Below are positions 1 through 9,594 of a stretch of DNA of 64,000 bases, piece after piece. Under the pieces are notes generated by a model. The model saw only the letters and a program-made list of their open reading frames with translations. It had not been told where the DNA came from and did not search any database. Positions within the stretch are counted from its first letter, which is position 1. Every line of letters starts with the position of its first letter. Made by a program: the position numbers and the translations under genes. Source of the DNA: Armatimonadota bacterium (GTDB lineage: Bacteria; Armatimonadota; UBA5829; DSUL01); NCBI GenBank assembly GCA_020846715.1, contig JADLDK010000041.1, forward strand, positions 59,334 to 123,333, in the 5' to 3' direction.

Positions 1-2
1 GG

Positions 3-281
3 CGATACGATCCGGACAATGTGATTATGATCGGTGACGCACCCGGGGACATGAAGGCGGGGCGCGCAAATGGCGTCCTCTTTTTCCCGGTGAACCCGAG
101 CGCGGAAAATGAGAGCTGGAGGCGCTTCTACGAAGAAGCCTTTGAGCGCTTTCTGGACGGGGAGTACGCCGGAGACTACGAAGCCAGTCTGGTGGCTGAG
201 TTTGAGCGTTATCTGCCTGAGACGCCACCCTGGGAAACAGCGTCAGAGCCGGCGTGCGCTACTGGTGGCAACCGCGAATGA
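3..281 (+). CDS. HAD-family hydrolase, C-terminal part (5' end outside window)
   Basis: The reading frame is open to the left edge of the window, so only the last 92 codons are seen. It carries the sequence MIGDAPGDMKAG, which matches motif IV of HAD-superfamily phosphatases (two acidic residues that hold Mg2+), followed by a GVLFFPVNP strand. The remainder is an acidic helical tail. Substrate cannot be told from this part; sugar phosphatase or phosphoglycolate-phosphatase types are both possible. The LarA-like gene follows 33 bp downstream on the same strand, so the two may be co-transcribed. Confidence 0.7.
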   Translation, partial: RYDPDNVIMIGDAPGDMKAGRANGVLFFPVNPSAENESWRRFYEEAFERFLDGEYAGDYEASLVAEFERYLPETPPWETASEPACATGGNRE

Positions 282-314
282 GCGGGGAGTTCAGGACAAA
301 GTGGGCGTAAGGGC

Positions 315-1571
315 GTGTCCGACGTCATAGGACGAGGGAGCACTGAGAGTGTTCTGACAACTCGGGACGTGGAACGCGTAATTGCGGATTCACTTGACGT
401 AAACGTGCTCCGGGGCAAACGCGTGTTGATGATCATCCCGGACCACACCCGCACAGCGCCCGTTGACGTAATGTTCAAGGCCATCTATTCGCGCCTTGCT
501 GAGTGTGTCGCCGCTCTGGATGTGATTGTAGCGCTGGGGACGCACCACGCTTTGAGTATGGAGCAGATATACCGGCGCGCCGGAATCACAGCCGACGAAC
601 ACAGGCAGCTCTACACGAAGACGCAGTTTTTCAATCACGAGTGGGATAATCCCAAAGAGTTGACGAGTGTGGGCGCTCTTTCGGCTGAAGAGACGGCTGA
701 GCTGACGGAGGGGCGGCTTTCGCGGTCCGTCGAAGTGCGCATTAACAGGAAGGCACTGCAGTACGACCATCTGCTGATAGTAGGGCCGGTTTTTCCGCAC
801 GAGGTCGTCGGCTTGTCCGGCGGCAACAAATACCTCTTTCCGGGCATTGCTGGAGAAGAGATTCTCAACTTCTTCCACTGGCTCGGAGCCCTGATTACAA
901 ATCCGGCGGTGATCGGACACAAGTACACGCGCATCAGGGCCGTCGTTGACCGCGCAGCATCGCTGGTGAGAACGCCTAAAAGTTGCTTTGCGATGGTTGT
1001 CCAGGGGCACGGTCTGGCGGGACTTTACTACGGAACTCCTGAAGAAGCATGGTCAGCGGCGGCTGATCTCTCCGATAAGGTTCACATCTGCTACAAAGCT
1101 CACCCTTTCCATACCGTGCTCTCACAAGCCCCTGAGATGTACGACGACATCTGGGTTGGCGGCAAATGTATGTACAAGCTGGAGCCTGTGGTAGCTGAGG
1201 GTGGCACACTGATTATCTACGCCCCTCACATCACCGAGATATCACATACGCATGGAGATTTGATCCGGCAGGTTGGCTACCACACCCGCGACTATTTTGT
1301 AAAGCAGTGGGACCGCTTCAAGGACTATCCGTGGGGGGTTATCGCACACTCAACACATGTCAAAGGCATCGGCAGTTACGAAAATGGAGTTGAGAAACCG
1401 CGCGTGAATGTGGTGCTGGCGACAGGGATTCCGGAGGCAGTCTGCCGTCAGGTCAATCTGGGCTATTTGGACCCCGCGTCTATTGCGACAGACGATTACC
1501 AGGGGCGCGAAGACGAAGGAATCCTCTATGTCCCAAGAGCCGGAGAGACTCTGTACCGCCTGCGTCAGTAA
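315..1571 (+). CDS. LarA-type nickel-pincer racemase/epimerase homologue (DUF2088)
   Basis: 418 aa, GTG start. LarA enzymes interconvert 2-hydroxyacid stereoisomers using a nickel-pincer nucleotide bound to a lysine. The visible hallmarks are PDHTRTAP (about residues 42-49), GTHH (75-78), H162 ten residues before K172 in SGGNK, and H188 sixteen residues after it. In Lactobacillus LarA the corresponding residues are H108, H174, the cofactor-bearing K184 and H200, with the same 10 and 16 spacings, so the active site appears complete. No larB, larC or larE cofactor genes lie in this window. The substrate is unknown: many LarA homologues act on hydroxyacids other than lactate, and the sugar-degradation neighbours suggest an aldonate-like acid. 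Length is normal for the family. Confidence 0.85.
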   Translation: MSDVIGRGSTESVLTTRDVERVIADSLDVNVLRGKRVLMIIPDHTRTAPVDVMFKAIYSRLAECVAALDVIVALGTHHALSMEQIYRRAGITADEHRQLYTKTQFFNHEWDNPKELTSVGALSAEETAELTEGRLSRSVEVRINRKALQYDHLLIVGPVFPHEVVGLSGGNKYLFPGIAGEEILNFFHWLGALITNPAVIGHKYTRIRAVVDRAASLVRTPKSCFAMVVQGHGLAGLYYGTPEEAWSAAADLSDKVHICYKAHPFHTVLSQAPEMYDDIWVGGKCMYKLEPVVAEGGTLIIYAPHITEISHTHGDLIRQVGYHTRDYFVKQWDRFKDYPWGVIAHSTHVKGIGSYENGVEKPRVNVVLATGIPEAVCRQVNLGYLDPASIATDDYQGREDEGILYVPRAGETLYRLRQ

Positions 1572-1728
1572 GGCTCTGAAGAGTGTGTGACGCGGTTACT
1601 TCGGCTCGCAGGCGCCCGGCAAGTCCAGCTTGGCGGGGACATTACCGGCAGCAATCATCAGGACGTTTGTGCGACCTGGTGAGAAAGACCGAAGCATTTT
1701 ACAGCACGAGATGAGTGGAGGAGTTGGC

Positions 1729-3498
1729 ATGCTACGTTGGTTTTTCGCAGTCTGGCTGTTGCTGGCATCGTTCGTTCGCATGTCACCCGTATATGGCGAA
1801 TCCTATGACCGGAAAGGGCTATACGGCGTGGGCCATCCAGCAGGCGGCTATCTTCTTGGAAACCCTGCAGACTATGAAGACACGGTCTGGCGGCGCATCG
1901 CCGAAGCGGGTGCAACGAGCGTGCGAGTTGCGGCAAGCTGGCGGGAGATCGAGGCGCAGAAAGGGAAGTATGACTGGTCTGATCTGGAAAAGACGCTCAA
2001 GTACTTCAGGAAATATCCGCAACTGCGCCCCTACATTCTGGTTGTGAATACTCCCGGGTGGGCGCGAGCTGATGGCAAACCTTCTCACCTGCCCCCGACT
2101 CCTGCCGCACTGCCAGAGTGGAAAGCGTTCAACAGGGAGCTGGCGCGCAAGTATCGCGGATTTATCTCTCACTTCGAAGTCTGGAACGAACAGAACGGCT
2201 TTGGCTGGGAGGTGCCGCCTTACAACCAGGTGGACAAATATCTCCCCGTTCTTGAAGCTGCTTACGACGGGCTGAAAGAGGGCAATCCTGAGTGCATGGT
2301 GAGCCTCGGCGGGCTGGATGACGCAGCAGGGAACTCGCCTATCTTTACAAAAGGCTGCTACGACCTTCGGCTGAAAGACTACGGCAACAGGGTGATGTGG
2401 GACGCATTCGGTGATCATCCGTACGGAGATGTCCCCTCCACGATGAGCAAACTGCGTCTGATCAAAGGCATTGCCGCAGGGTATGGCGACGGTCCGATTG
2501 AGATGTGGCTGACGGAGTACGGGTTCAACACGCGGGATATGTCACTGAAGGAACAGGCGAAGCAGCTTACAGAGTACATGACTCTGTTGATCACCGACCC
2601 TGAGTTCCGCTATGTGACAGAGACAAACTACCTTTGTGTGGCGGATTTTGAAGCCGGTAATCGCAGCTTCGGGCTGTGCGACGTGAACCTGCGGCCTCGC
2701 CCGGCCTTTTATGCCTATCAGCGGCTGCCACGGCCGGGGCAGATCGTCATTTCTGATATCAAGGCTGAGCCGCTGTCGGCAAATCGTGTGGCGATTATCT
2801 GGCAGACGGACGGCGCAGCTACCGGCACAGTAGAATTAGACGGTAAACCGGCTGCACGAACTTCCAAAGACACCCGACACCGAGCCGTCATTGAGGGGCT
2901 GCAGCCGGGATCACGGCACGCCTTTCGAATTCGCTGCAATGCGCCGGGATATCCCGAAGCAGCAACTCTGGAGTATCCGATTCGCGCCCTTGCTGCGAGC
3001 GGACTGCTGAACGGCGGGTTTGAAGAAGGATTTGATGTTGGGATAGCTGGCGGATGGCGCTGTATCGGAGAGAACCACTGCTGGGACAGCGCGCGGCTCG
3101 AAGAAAAACTGAGGCGCGCTCACTCTGGCAAATCCGCTCAGGCTATTGTCGCCCATGGACAGTGGAACGTCAGGCTGGATGATGCAGTGGCCGCGCAGGC
3201 GGCAGTCCAACCGGGCAGTGAGATCTCTTTTAGCGTCTGGACACGCGCCGACAGTGAAGCGAAAGACACCTCCGTTATCCGGCGAGTGGGAATAGACCCG
3301 ACAGGCGGGCAGGATCCGGAGTCTGGGAATGTCGTCTGGAGCGAGCCCAGCTCCGAGATGGGTATCTGGCAGCGGCAGACTGTGACTGTTCAGACGAAAG
3401 GAAGCATTGCCACTGTTTTTGCCGCTGCAAACTCAGAGCAGTCCGGAAAGGCGCGCAACGTATTCTACGTGGACGACGCCACTCTGAGATCCAGGTAA
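1729..3498 (+). CDS. Secreted clan GH-A glycoside hydrolase with C-terminal carbohydrate-binding-like domain
   Basis: 589 aa from the ATG at 1729, chosen because GGAGG lies just upstream and a signal peptide follows directly (MLRWFFAVWLLLASF). The frame is open further upstream but without a good ribosome site. A TIM-barrel-like region (about 30-345) contains WNEQNG (candidate acid/base E154) and WLTEYGF (candidate nucleophile E263), the usual two strand-end glutamates of clan GH-A; the pattern resembles GH39 or GH5-like xylan or cellulose enzymes. An Fn3-like segment (about 355-430) and a jelly-roll-like segment beginning NGGFEEGF (about 435-589, CBM4/9 style) follow. Probably exported and active on plant-type polysaccharide; exact family uncertain. 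Confidence 0.8.
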   Translation: MLRWFFAVWLLLASFVRMSPVYGESYDRKGLYGVGHPAGGYLLGNPADYEDTVWRRIAEAGATSVRVAASWREIEAQKGKYDWSDLEKTLKYFRKYPQLRPYILVVNTPGWARADGKPSHLPPTPAALPEWKAFNRELARKYRGFISHFEVWNEQNGFGWEVPPYNQVDKYLPVLEAAYDGLKEGNPECMVSLGGLDDAAGNSPIFTKGCYDLRLKDYGNRVMWDAFGDHPYGDVPSTMSKLRLIKGIAAGYGDGPIEMWLTEYGFNTRDMSLKEQAKQLTEYMTLLITDPEFRYVTETNYLCVADFEAGNRSFGLCDVNLRPRPAFYAYQRLPRPGQIVISDIKAEPLSANRVAIIWQTDGAATGTVELDGKPAARTSKDTRHRAVIEGLQPGSRHAFRIRCNAPGYPEAATLEYPIRALAASGLLNGGFEEGFDVGIAGGWRCIGENHCWDSARLEEKLRRAHSGKSAQAIVAHGQWNVRLDDAVAAQAAVQPGSEISFSVWTRADSEAKDTSVIRRVGIDPTGGQDPESGNVVWSEPSSEMGIWQRQTVTVQTKGSIATVFAAANSEQSGKARNVFYVDDATLRSR

Positions 3499-3565
3499 GC
3501 TGCGCTGTTTTTCGACTTTGACGCGTTGTAGGGCCGGCGTGAAGGACGATATGGGGTGAGTGAAC

Positions 3566-5989
3566 TTAGCACTCACCTGGCGCTGAGAGCATCTTGCGAG
3601 CCGATTCAATCTGCGCCGGAGTGCCCATGACAATCAACTCATCGCCTTCCCGTAGCTCCATGGATGGGCTGGGATTGGCGTGGAGGTCTTCGCCCGGGCG
3701 CTTGACAGCCAACAAAGTCACCTCACACGCCTCCCACAGGTTCAGATCGCGCAGCGTCTTCCCCGCGCACGTTGAAGGTCCCGCGACGGTAATCTTGGCC
3801 ATCTCCGTCTCGAGCCCATCGCTGTGCACAACCAGGTCCAGAAAATCCATTACTTCAGGGCGGATAACCGCCGCCGCAAGCCGCCGTCCACCCAGAATGT
3901 ACGGAGAGGTGACCATATCCGCCCCGGCGTGCCGCAGCTTGTCTTCGTTCTCTTTCAGAATAGAGCGCGCTTCTATGAACAGATTCCTGTTGAGTCCGCG
4001 CGCAGTCAGGACGATGAAGACATTCTCTTCGTCGGAGGCTGCCACTGCGATTAGCCCCTTTGCCCGCTCTATCCCGGCCCGGCGCAAAGTCTCGTCATCT
4101 GTCGCCGGACCCTCAATGCGCAGGACATTGCCGTCCCGCAACTTTGGAAGCTGTTCAGGATTGTCCTCAACTACAACGCACTCGACTCCGTTTGCGGTCA
4201 GGTCTTTGACAATCTGCTGTCCCATTCGTCCGTAGCCGCAGATGACATAGTGGTCACGCAGCGCCTCAATCTGTCTGTCCATAGTTCGCCTCGCTATAGC
4301 CTCTTCTTTGTCCATGATAAGGTCGGCCGCCTGAACCGCGGCATCGGCATACGGGTCAAGAAGCAGGTCTGTGTCTTCATTAACCACTGCCTCCTCACCA
4401 TTTAGATCGGGCGTTGCGACAGCCGCAAGCCCCGTGAACCCCGTGCTGCGAATACCCTTGAGAAGATTAGCGTTCTGATCCGCGTCTCGCAGTGAGCTGA
4501 CCACCCACCGGACGTGGTCCAGATGCAGCGCTCGCGCGAACTCCTGATCTGTCGCATCACCGTACACCGCATCCCCCCCCCGCTGGCGCCAGGCCACGAC
4601 CGCCTGCGGGTCGAAGTCCACACCCAGTACCCGCTTACCTCGCGCTTCCAGCTCTGCAGCGATACCGCTCCCGTACCGTCCTATTCCGAAGATAACCGTA
4701 TCGACGCTATCCAAAAGCCGGGTGGCGTCACTGCCCGCGTCTTCGCGGCTGGGCACACGGCGCTCAAAGACATTCAGATAGCCGGATAGCTTCTCATAGA
4801 TGCAGTGCGCATTGGAGATCATGTACGTGGAGATGGTGATGGTCACAAGCAGCGACATTGTGACGACACCCTCCGCGTCCTTCCCAACGAGCCCCAGCTT
4901 TGCGCACAGCGCTATGAGAATCAGGGAGAACTCACTCACCTGCCCAACAGTGATGCCAGTCAGCAGGCTTGTGCGCTTGCGGTATCCCAGAGCCCCCGTA
5001 ATCGCCATCACGATCAGCGGGTTGCCAATCAGAACGAACAGCGACAACGGAATCGCCGGTACGATTTGCGTTCTCAGCAGTCCAATATCAAGCCTGCTGC
5101 CAAGCTCCAGGAAGAAGAAAACGAGCAGAAAGTCTCGCAGGCTACTCAGACGCGCACCTATAGCCTCGCGATAGGGCGTAGAGGCAAGGGATACCCCTGC
5201 AAGAAACGCGCCGATCTCCCGGCTGAACCCGAGCAGCCCAGATGCGGTCGAAAGGCTAAATGCCCACATAATGCTTGAGAGCACCAGGAGCTCAGGAGTC
5301 TTTGCCAGCGTAGGCATCAAGCGCGGCAGCGCCAGAGAAGTCAAAAGCCACACACCCGCGAGCAGGCCGAAACCCTTGACAAGCACCAGTGCGGTCTGAG
5401 TGGCCGGATTGACGTCTTTGCCAGAGAAAGCGGAGATCAGAATCATCGCCAGAATGACAACGACGTCCTGCACAATGAGAATACCCAGTGAAAGTCTGCC
5501 GTGCAGGGAGTTTGCCTCACCCTTGTCCGACAGCATTTTGACCACGATGATCGTGCTGGAGAAAGTCAGCGAAACGGCAACGTAGATAGCCGTTTGTAAG
5601 GGCATCCCGACAGCCAGCGCCACAGGTATCCCCAGGATCGCCGTCGCCAACACCTGCCCAGCGCCGGTCGCAAGCGCGACACTACCCATGCTGCGCAGCA
5701 TGCTGACGTCCAGTTTCAGCCCAACAATGAACAGCAGCAGCGCCAGCCCCATCTCGGCCAACGTGTGAATGTGGGTGACAGATCGGATCCAGCCTAGTCC
5801 GGAAGGTCCCGCGAGGATTCCGACCGCTATGAACGCGACGATCAGCGGCTGGCGCAGGCGCACCGCCGCAACAGCCACGATTGTCGTGACAAACAGCACG
5901 GCCGCCAGTTCATCGAATATGTCCGCAAAAGGAAGCGCCATAGATAGAAGGTCTGAAGACTGTTCCAATCCTTCCGCCTGGCCTGGCAT
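3566..5989 (-). CDS. Kef/CPA2-type cation:proton antiporter with two RCK domains
   Basis: 807 aa. Residues about 20-400 form a polytopic Na+/H+ exchanger domain (PF00999 type) with the GITVGQVSEFSL stretch typical of KefB/C and YbaL-like carriers. Two NAD-binding RCK/TrkA-N folds follow: GIGRYGSG (435-442) and GYGRMG (585-590), then a TrkA-C domain (about 725-805). This architecture moves K+ or Na+ against protons in the inner membrane and is gated by nucleotide binding to the cytosolic RCK part. Most KefB/C proteins carry one RCK; two in tandem plus TrkA-C is less common. The start could also be the internal ATG at 5941. It appears to be a stand-alone gene. Confidence 0.9.
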   Translation of the reverse strand: MPGQAEGLEQSSDLLSMALPFADIFDELAAVLFVTTIVAVAAVRLRQPLIVAFIAVGILAGPSGLGWIRSVTHIHTLAEMGLALLLFIVGLKLDVSMLRSMGSVALATGAGQVLATAILGIPVALAVGMPLQTAIYVAVSLTFSSTIIVVKMLSDKGEANSLHGRLSLGILIVQDVVVILAMILISAFSGKDVNPATQTALVLVKGFGLLAGVWLLTSLALPRLMPTLAKTPELLVLSSIMWAFSLSTASGLLGFSREIGAFLAGVSLASTPYREAIGARLSSLRDFLLVFFFLELGSRLDIGLLRTQIVPAIPLSLFVLIGNPLIVMAITGALGYRKRTSLLTGITVGQVSEFSLILIALCAKLGLVGKDAEGVVTMSLLVTITISTYMISNAHCIYEKLSGYLNVFERRVPSREDAGSDATRLLDSVDTVIFGIGRYGSGIAAELEARGKRVLGVDFDPQAVVAWRQRGGDAVYGDATDQEFARALHLDHVRWVVSSLRDADQNANLLKGIRSTGFTGLAAVATPDLNGEEAVVNEDTDLLLDPYADAAVQAADLIMDKEEAIARRTMDRQIEALRDHYVICGYGRMGQQIVKDLTANGVECVVVEDNPEQLPKLRDGNVLRIEGPATDDETLRRAGIERAKGLIAVAASDEENVFIVLTARGLNRNLFIEARSILKENEDKLRHAGADMVTSPYILGGRRLAAAVIRPEVMDFLDLVVHSDGLETEMAKITVAGPSTCAGKTLRDLNLWEACEVTLLAVKRPGEDLHANPSPSMELREGDELIVMGTPAQIESARKMLSAPGEC

Positions 5990-6069
5990 CGACCAGTGGT
6001 GCGCAGGATTGGCAACTTGTGCCTTATTATGGCTGCGGAATCATCCGGGCGGCAGCACTCCGAGCGTAT

Positions 6070-7596
6070 TTAGCGCAACATCAATCGAGCCGCCTGCCAA
6101 ATTCCGCCGGCTCCGCCCGGGTTGAAGACGCGAACGGCCAGCACATTTGTCTGTCCCGGCTTTAGCCAGTCAGTAACGTCAACGGACCACGGCTGATTAG
6201 CGCCACCTTCGTCGAAGAAATGCCCGCGCAGATACCGTCCGTTCAGCCACGCCCACCCCACTTCATCAGCAGCGCCTAGAATGAGATAAACCTTCTGGCT
6301 TTCCTTTACTGTGGGCGCCTTGAAAGACAGACGGTACCAGGCGGCGCCCGAGTATTGACGGTCAATCTGGTGATCCCACGCGCTGTCTACGCGGATTTTC
6401 TGCCAGGCGGAGTCGTCATAGTCAGGCTGCTGCCACTTCTGGTTCTCACCCTGCAGCTTCTCGTCCGTCTGAAAGAGCCATCCATCTCGCGGAAGCTCAA
6501 TGAGTTGAGGAGGGTTGGGATCACCGGATCCGGGCCCTTTTTTCGCCAGAGCCAGAGCCTGCACGTAAGGGTCAGGTGTGTTGAAGTCCCACCAGCGCAG
6601 ACGCTCCGAGTAAACCCACACGTAGCGATCGCTCGCCTCCAGCGCATACGCCAGCGAAGCCCGAAAACCAGCAGGCGTAAACCAGTTTTTCTGAAAATCG
6701 CAGCAGTTCCAGCCAATGGCAAAATCCGCCCAGAGTGCAAACCCTGCGCGAATATGCTTGTCGAAGGCGTCTTTGTTGGTTGTAATCTCACGGGAGAGAC
6801 CGAGAATGTGCCTGCGCCCCGCCTGAAACTGCTCGCGTGTAAGAAACGGGTAGGACTGCTCAAATCCATCCACGAGGACGGTCTTGGGTGTTGCGGCCTC
6901 AGCCATACCGTCAAAGAAGGCAAAGAGCAGGCCGTAGCGATCTTGCGTAATGTCCAGATGTCCTGAGGAGATTGCCGGGCCCACCAGACACAACATCGTC
7001 AGGTCAGGATACTCGGCGTTAATGGCGGTTATGAACTCGCGCCCGCGCCGTTTGACCTGCTCAACGTACTGTTCCCAGGTGCGCTTTTCCGGGTCTTTCT
7101 TGACGAGATTTGCATAGCTCCAGAGATTGCCGCCATAGTCCTCCGGATCGAACATAAGCCCCTTACAACCACCCTGCCTTGCCACCCGTGCAAGGAGCGC
7201 CGCGTTGGCGCAAACCGTCTTCCAGCTCGGCCCCCACCAGCCGCCTTCAGGGTTGTCCACAATCATCTGGATGAAGTTGTCGGAGAAGCGTTTGAACGTC
7301 GTCGCTTTCAGATCCGCAACCGCATGCTCTATCTCAGCAGGCTCGATGGGAGTCTTGTTGAAAACGCGCCAGCCCAGCGACTGAGCGTTTTCGCTGGAGT
7401 CTGGTTTGGGCAGAATCTTGATTACTACACCGTCAAAAGGGATGCGCTCCATCTGGCGTATATTCTCGCGCACAAAGCGCGTGCTCGGGACATCCCAACC
7501 ATATTCAATCAGCTTCTTTGAGGAGGAGCTGGCAATTATCTGGCCGGAGAAAAGCGAAAAAACAAGACTAAGTACGATGGTTCGGTGAGGTCTCAC
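6070..7596 (-). CDS. Secreted glycoside-hydrolase-like protein with C-terminal GH2-type sugar-binding domain
   Basis: 508 aa from a GTG at 7596; AAAGGAG sits eight bases upstream and a signal peptide follows, so this start is preferred to the ATG at 7629. The N-terminal two thirds look like a TIM barrel (FDGVVIKILP, GLMFDPEDYGG, VDGFEQSYPF) but I cannot assign a GH family. The last ~150 residues resemble the jelly-roll sugar-binding domain of beta-galactosidases (WYRLSFKAP, GWAWLNGRYL, DVTDWLKPGQTNVLAVRV). A TATAAT hexamer at 7628-7633 (minus strand) is a likely -10, and a LacI-type palindrome lies at 7675-7686, shared with the divergent oxidoreductase gene. Confidence 0.7.
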   Translation of the reverse strand: MRPHRTIVLSLVFSLFSGQIIASSSSKKLIEYGWDVPSTRFVRENIRQMERIPFDGVVIKILPKPDSSENAQSLGWRVFNKTPIEPAEIEHAVADLKATTFKRFSDNFIQMIVDNPEGGWWGPSWKTVCANAALLARVARQGGCKGLMFDPEDYGGNLWSYANLVKKDPEKRTWEQYVEQVKRRGREFITAINAEYPDLTMLCLVGPAISSGHLDITQDRYGLLFAFFDGMAEAATPKTVLVDGFEQSYPFLTREQFQAGRRHILGLSREITTNKDAFDKHIRAGFALWADFAIGWNCCDFQKNWFTPAGFRASLAYALEASDRYVWVYSERLRWWDFNTPDPYVQALALAKKGPGSGDPNPPQLIELPRDGWLFQTDEKLQGENQKWQQPDYDDSAWQKIRVDSAWDHQIDRQYSGAAWYRLSFKAPTVKESQKVYLILGAADEVGWAWLNGRYLRGHFFDEGGANQPWSVDVTDWLKPGQTNVLAVRVFNPGGAGGIWQAARLMLR

Positions 7597-7674
7597 TGCA
7601 CAGACTCCTTTCAAAAAAAGCGGCGCCATTATATCAGGAAAACTGGACGGATACAGGTAACACTGGAGAATACG

Positions 7675-7686
7675 TAAAACGTTTCA
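7675..7686. promoter_or_regulatory. Putative LacI-family operator, site 1
   Basis: TAAAACGTTTCA, a near-palindrome centred on ACGT. It lies between two divergent genes: 79 bp from the start of the hydrolase at 7596 (minus) and 31 bp before the oxidoreductase at 7717 (plus). Four similar sites occur in the window (18894, 56464, 56594, 58821). Binding by a LacI protein is inferred from symmetry and recurrence. Confidence 0.5.
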
Positions 7687-7716
7687 GCAGTTTGGCATAA
7701 AGAGAGGAAATCAGCA

Positions 7717-8679
7717 TTGTTAAAGCTAGGTCTTATCGGGTGCGGACAGCTTGGAAAGATCCACGCCAACTGTGTCGCACAGATTGAAGGGGCGCGCTTC
7801 TCCGGGTACGCAGACATCGCAAGGGAAGCGTCAGAGGCAATGCTGGCGCAGTTCGGCGGCGACTACGCAACTGAGGATGTCTCTCGCGTGATGAATGATC
7901 CCTACATTGACGCGGTGTATATCTGCACACGCCACGACTCGCACGCACCGCTCGCTATCGCTGCGGCGCAGGCCGGGAAGCACATCCTCATTGAAAAGCC
8001 GCTGGCCTTGACCATGGAAGAGTGCGAAGCAGTGGAAGAGGCGGTCAGGAAGGCCGGAGTCTTTCTGATGCCTGCGTTCAAGCTGCGCTACTATCCTCTG
8101 ATCCGCAAGGCGCACGAGTTCATCCCGGAACCTCTGGTGACCGTGGGGCAAGTTATGTATGATCGCTGGGGTGACGACGCGTGGGCACAGGACCCGCTGC
8201 AGGGCGGTGCAAACGTCCACAGCCAGGGAGTGCACACGACGGATATTCTGCGTTTTCTTGTGGGCAGTGAGCCTAAGAGACTCTGGGCCACAGGCGGCAC
8301 GCTGACGCATCCGGGACACCCCTGTATTGATCAGTGCGTCGCTTCCATTGAGTTTGAAAACGGCCGTGTGGCGTCCTGGATTCAGGGCGATGCTGGCATG
8401 CCGCCCTACCCGGGCAAGTTCTTCTTTGAGCTCTTCGGGCGCGGTAGAACTGTACAGCTCCACGACCGTGTCCGCAGCGCTACATTCTCAGAGGGCGCAA
8501 AGACCTGGACGGAGGAAAGACCGGAAGAAGAAGGATTTCTGCTGGAGAACCGGGAGTTTATTTCTGCACTGACACACGGCCGGGAACCCGAGCTGACCGT
8601 GCAGGATGGAATTCAGGCCACAAAAATCGTTCTCGCTGCAGACAAATCCATTCGCACAGGTGATATCCAGTATTTATAG
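7717..8679 (+). CDS. Gfo/Idh/MocA family NAD(P)-dependent oxidoreductase
   Basis: 320 aa, TTG start preceded by AGAGGAAA. The N-terminus has the Rossmann motif LGLIGCGQLG (GCGQLG at 8-13); EKP occurs at 93-95, where the lysine is catalytic in this family, and an HTTDILRFL segment (173-181) matches the conserved H-x2-D helix of the C-terminal alpha/beta domain. Such enzymes oxidise or reduce sugars, inositols or glycoside hydroxyls in the cytosol using NAD(P). The substrate cannot be fixed. Divergent from a secreted hydrolase gene and sharing operator site 1 with it, it may process the imported sugar. Confidence 0.92.
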   Translation: MLKLGLIGCGQLGKIHANCVAQIEGARFSGYADIAREASEAMLAQFGGDYATEDVSRVMNDPYIDAVYICTRHDSHAPLAIAAAQAGKHILIEKPLALTMEECEAVEEAVRKAGVFLMPAFKLRYYPLIRKAHEFIPEPLVTVGQVMYDRWGDDAWAQDPLQGGANVHSQGVHTTDILRFLVGSEPKRLWATGGTLTHPGHPCIDQCVASIEFENGRVASWIQGDAGMPPYPGKFFFELFGRGRTVQLHDRVRSATFSEGAKTWTEERPEEEGFLLENREFISALTHGREPELTVQDGIQATKIVLAADKSIRTGDIQYL

Positions 8680-8748
8680 GATAAAATCTGCTTGGTGAAT
8701 CGATACACCTGAGACGATAACTGCCCGAAGTGGCTATTTGCGCCTCAC

Positions 8749-9594
8749 ATGCTGGAGATGACAGAGATGTTTCTCAAACGTCAGAGTAAGACACGCAAGT
8801 CCCTCGGCAACACGGCTGAAAAACGGCACGGCGCGCCCGGATTCACACTGATTGAGTTGCTCGTGGTGATCGCGATCATTGCCGTGCTTGCGGCCATTCT
8901 GTTCCCTGTTTTCACGATGGCGAGGGAGAAGGCACGGGCGACTCAGTGCCTCAGTAACCTCTCACAGCTGTCCCGCGCTATGATTCAATTCGCCAACGAT
9001 AACAAAGGGATGCTTCCCGACGCTTCCATAAAAAACAACCCGGCGCCTTACTCCGACTGGTGTGGAAGCAAGCTGGTGGGCGGCGCAGCCGAGGACGCCC
9101 CGCGCCTGGAGCTTGGACAAATCTGGCCTTATGTGAAGGCGAAGGGCGTGTACGTCTGTCCGACTGATAAGAACCGGACGCCCGCGCGTCCGTCAAACGC
9201 TTCGAGATGGCGCAACTATCCACTCAGTTATTCGATGAATACAGCTCTTGACGCCCAGGGCTGGGCCGATGCTGGAGCGGACTATCCCAGGTATTACAGC
9301 AAGATGGACTCTATCGCTAATGACCCTTCAAAAGTTCTGCTTCTGATACATGAGAGCAAAGACAGTGGTGCGGACGAGTACGGCATGATCTCGGGAATAA
9401 ACGACGGAGAGTTCAACTGGGCGAGCACAGATCACCCAGCGAAGGTGCACTATGACGGCACGCAGGTGGCTTATCTGGATGGACATGCAGCGTATGTCAA
9501 AAGGTCTGTTGCCTATGAGCGTATGAAGGCGGGCGAGTGGCACCCGGGACACACACCCGGAATGCGTTACACCGGTCCGCGGAGTGGCGGTTAG
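8749..9594 (+). CDS. Type II secretion/pilin-like prepilin, H-X9-DG family
   Basis: 281 aa (start may also be the ATG at 8758 or 8767). A basic leader ends at G31, followed by [18 protein letters not shown]: prepilin-peptidase cleavage would give N-terminal F32 with glutamate at mature position 5. The globular part ends with H234, nine residues, then DG (244-245), the H-X9-DG signature common in Planctomycetota and Armatimonadota. These minor pilins are thought to sit in T2SS- or T4P-like filaments; their individual roles are unknown. The stop codon TAG overlaps the GTG start of the next gene by one base, so the pilin and a giant glycan-active protein seem translationally coupled. Confidence 0.92.
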   Translation: MLEMTEMFLKRQSKTRKSLGNTAEKRHGAPGFTLIELLVVIAIIAVLAAILFPVFTMAREKARATQCLSNLSQLSRAMIQFANDNKGMLPDASIKNNPAPYSDWCGSKLVGGAAEDAPRLELGQIWPYVKAKGVYVCPTDKNRTPARPSNASRWRNYPLSYSMNTALDAQGWADAGADYPRYYSKMDSIANDPSKVLLLIHESKDSGADEYGMISGINDGEFNWASTDHPAKVHYDGTQVAYLDGHAAYVKRSVAYERMKAGEWHPGHTPGMRYTGPRSGG

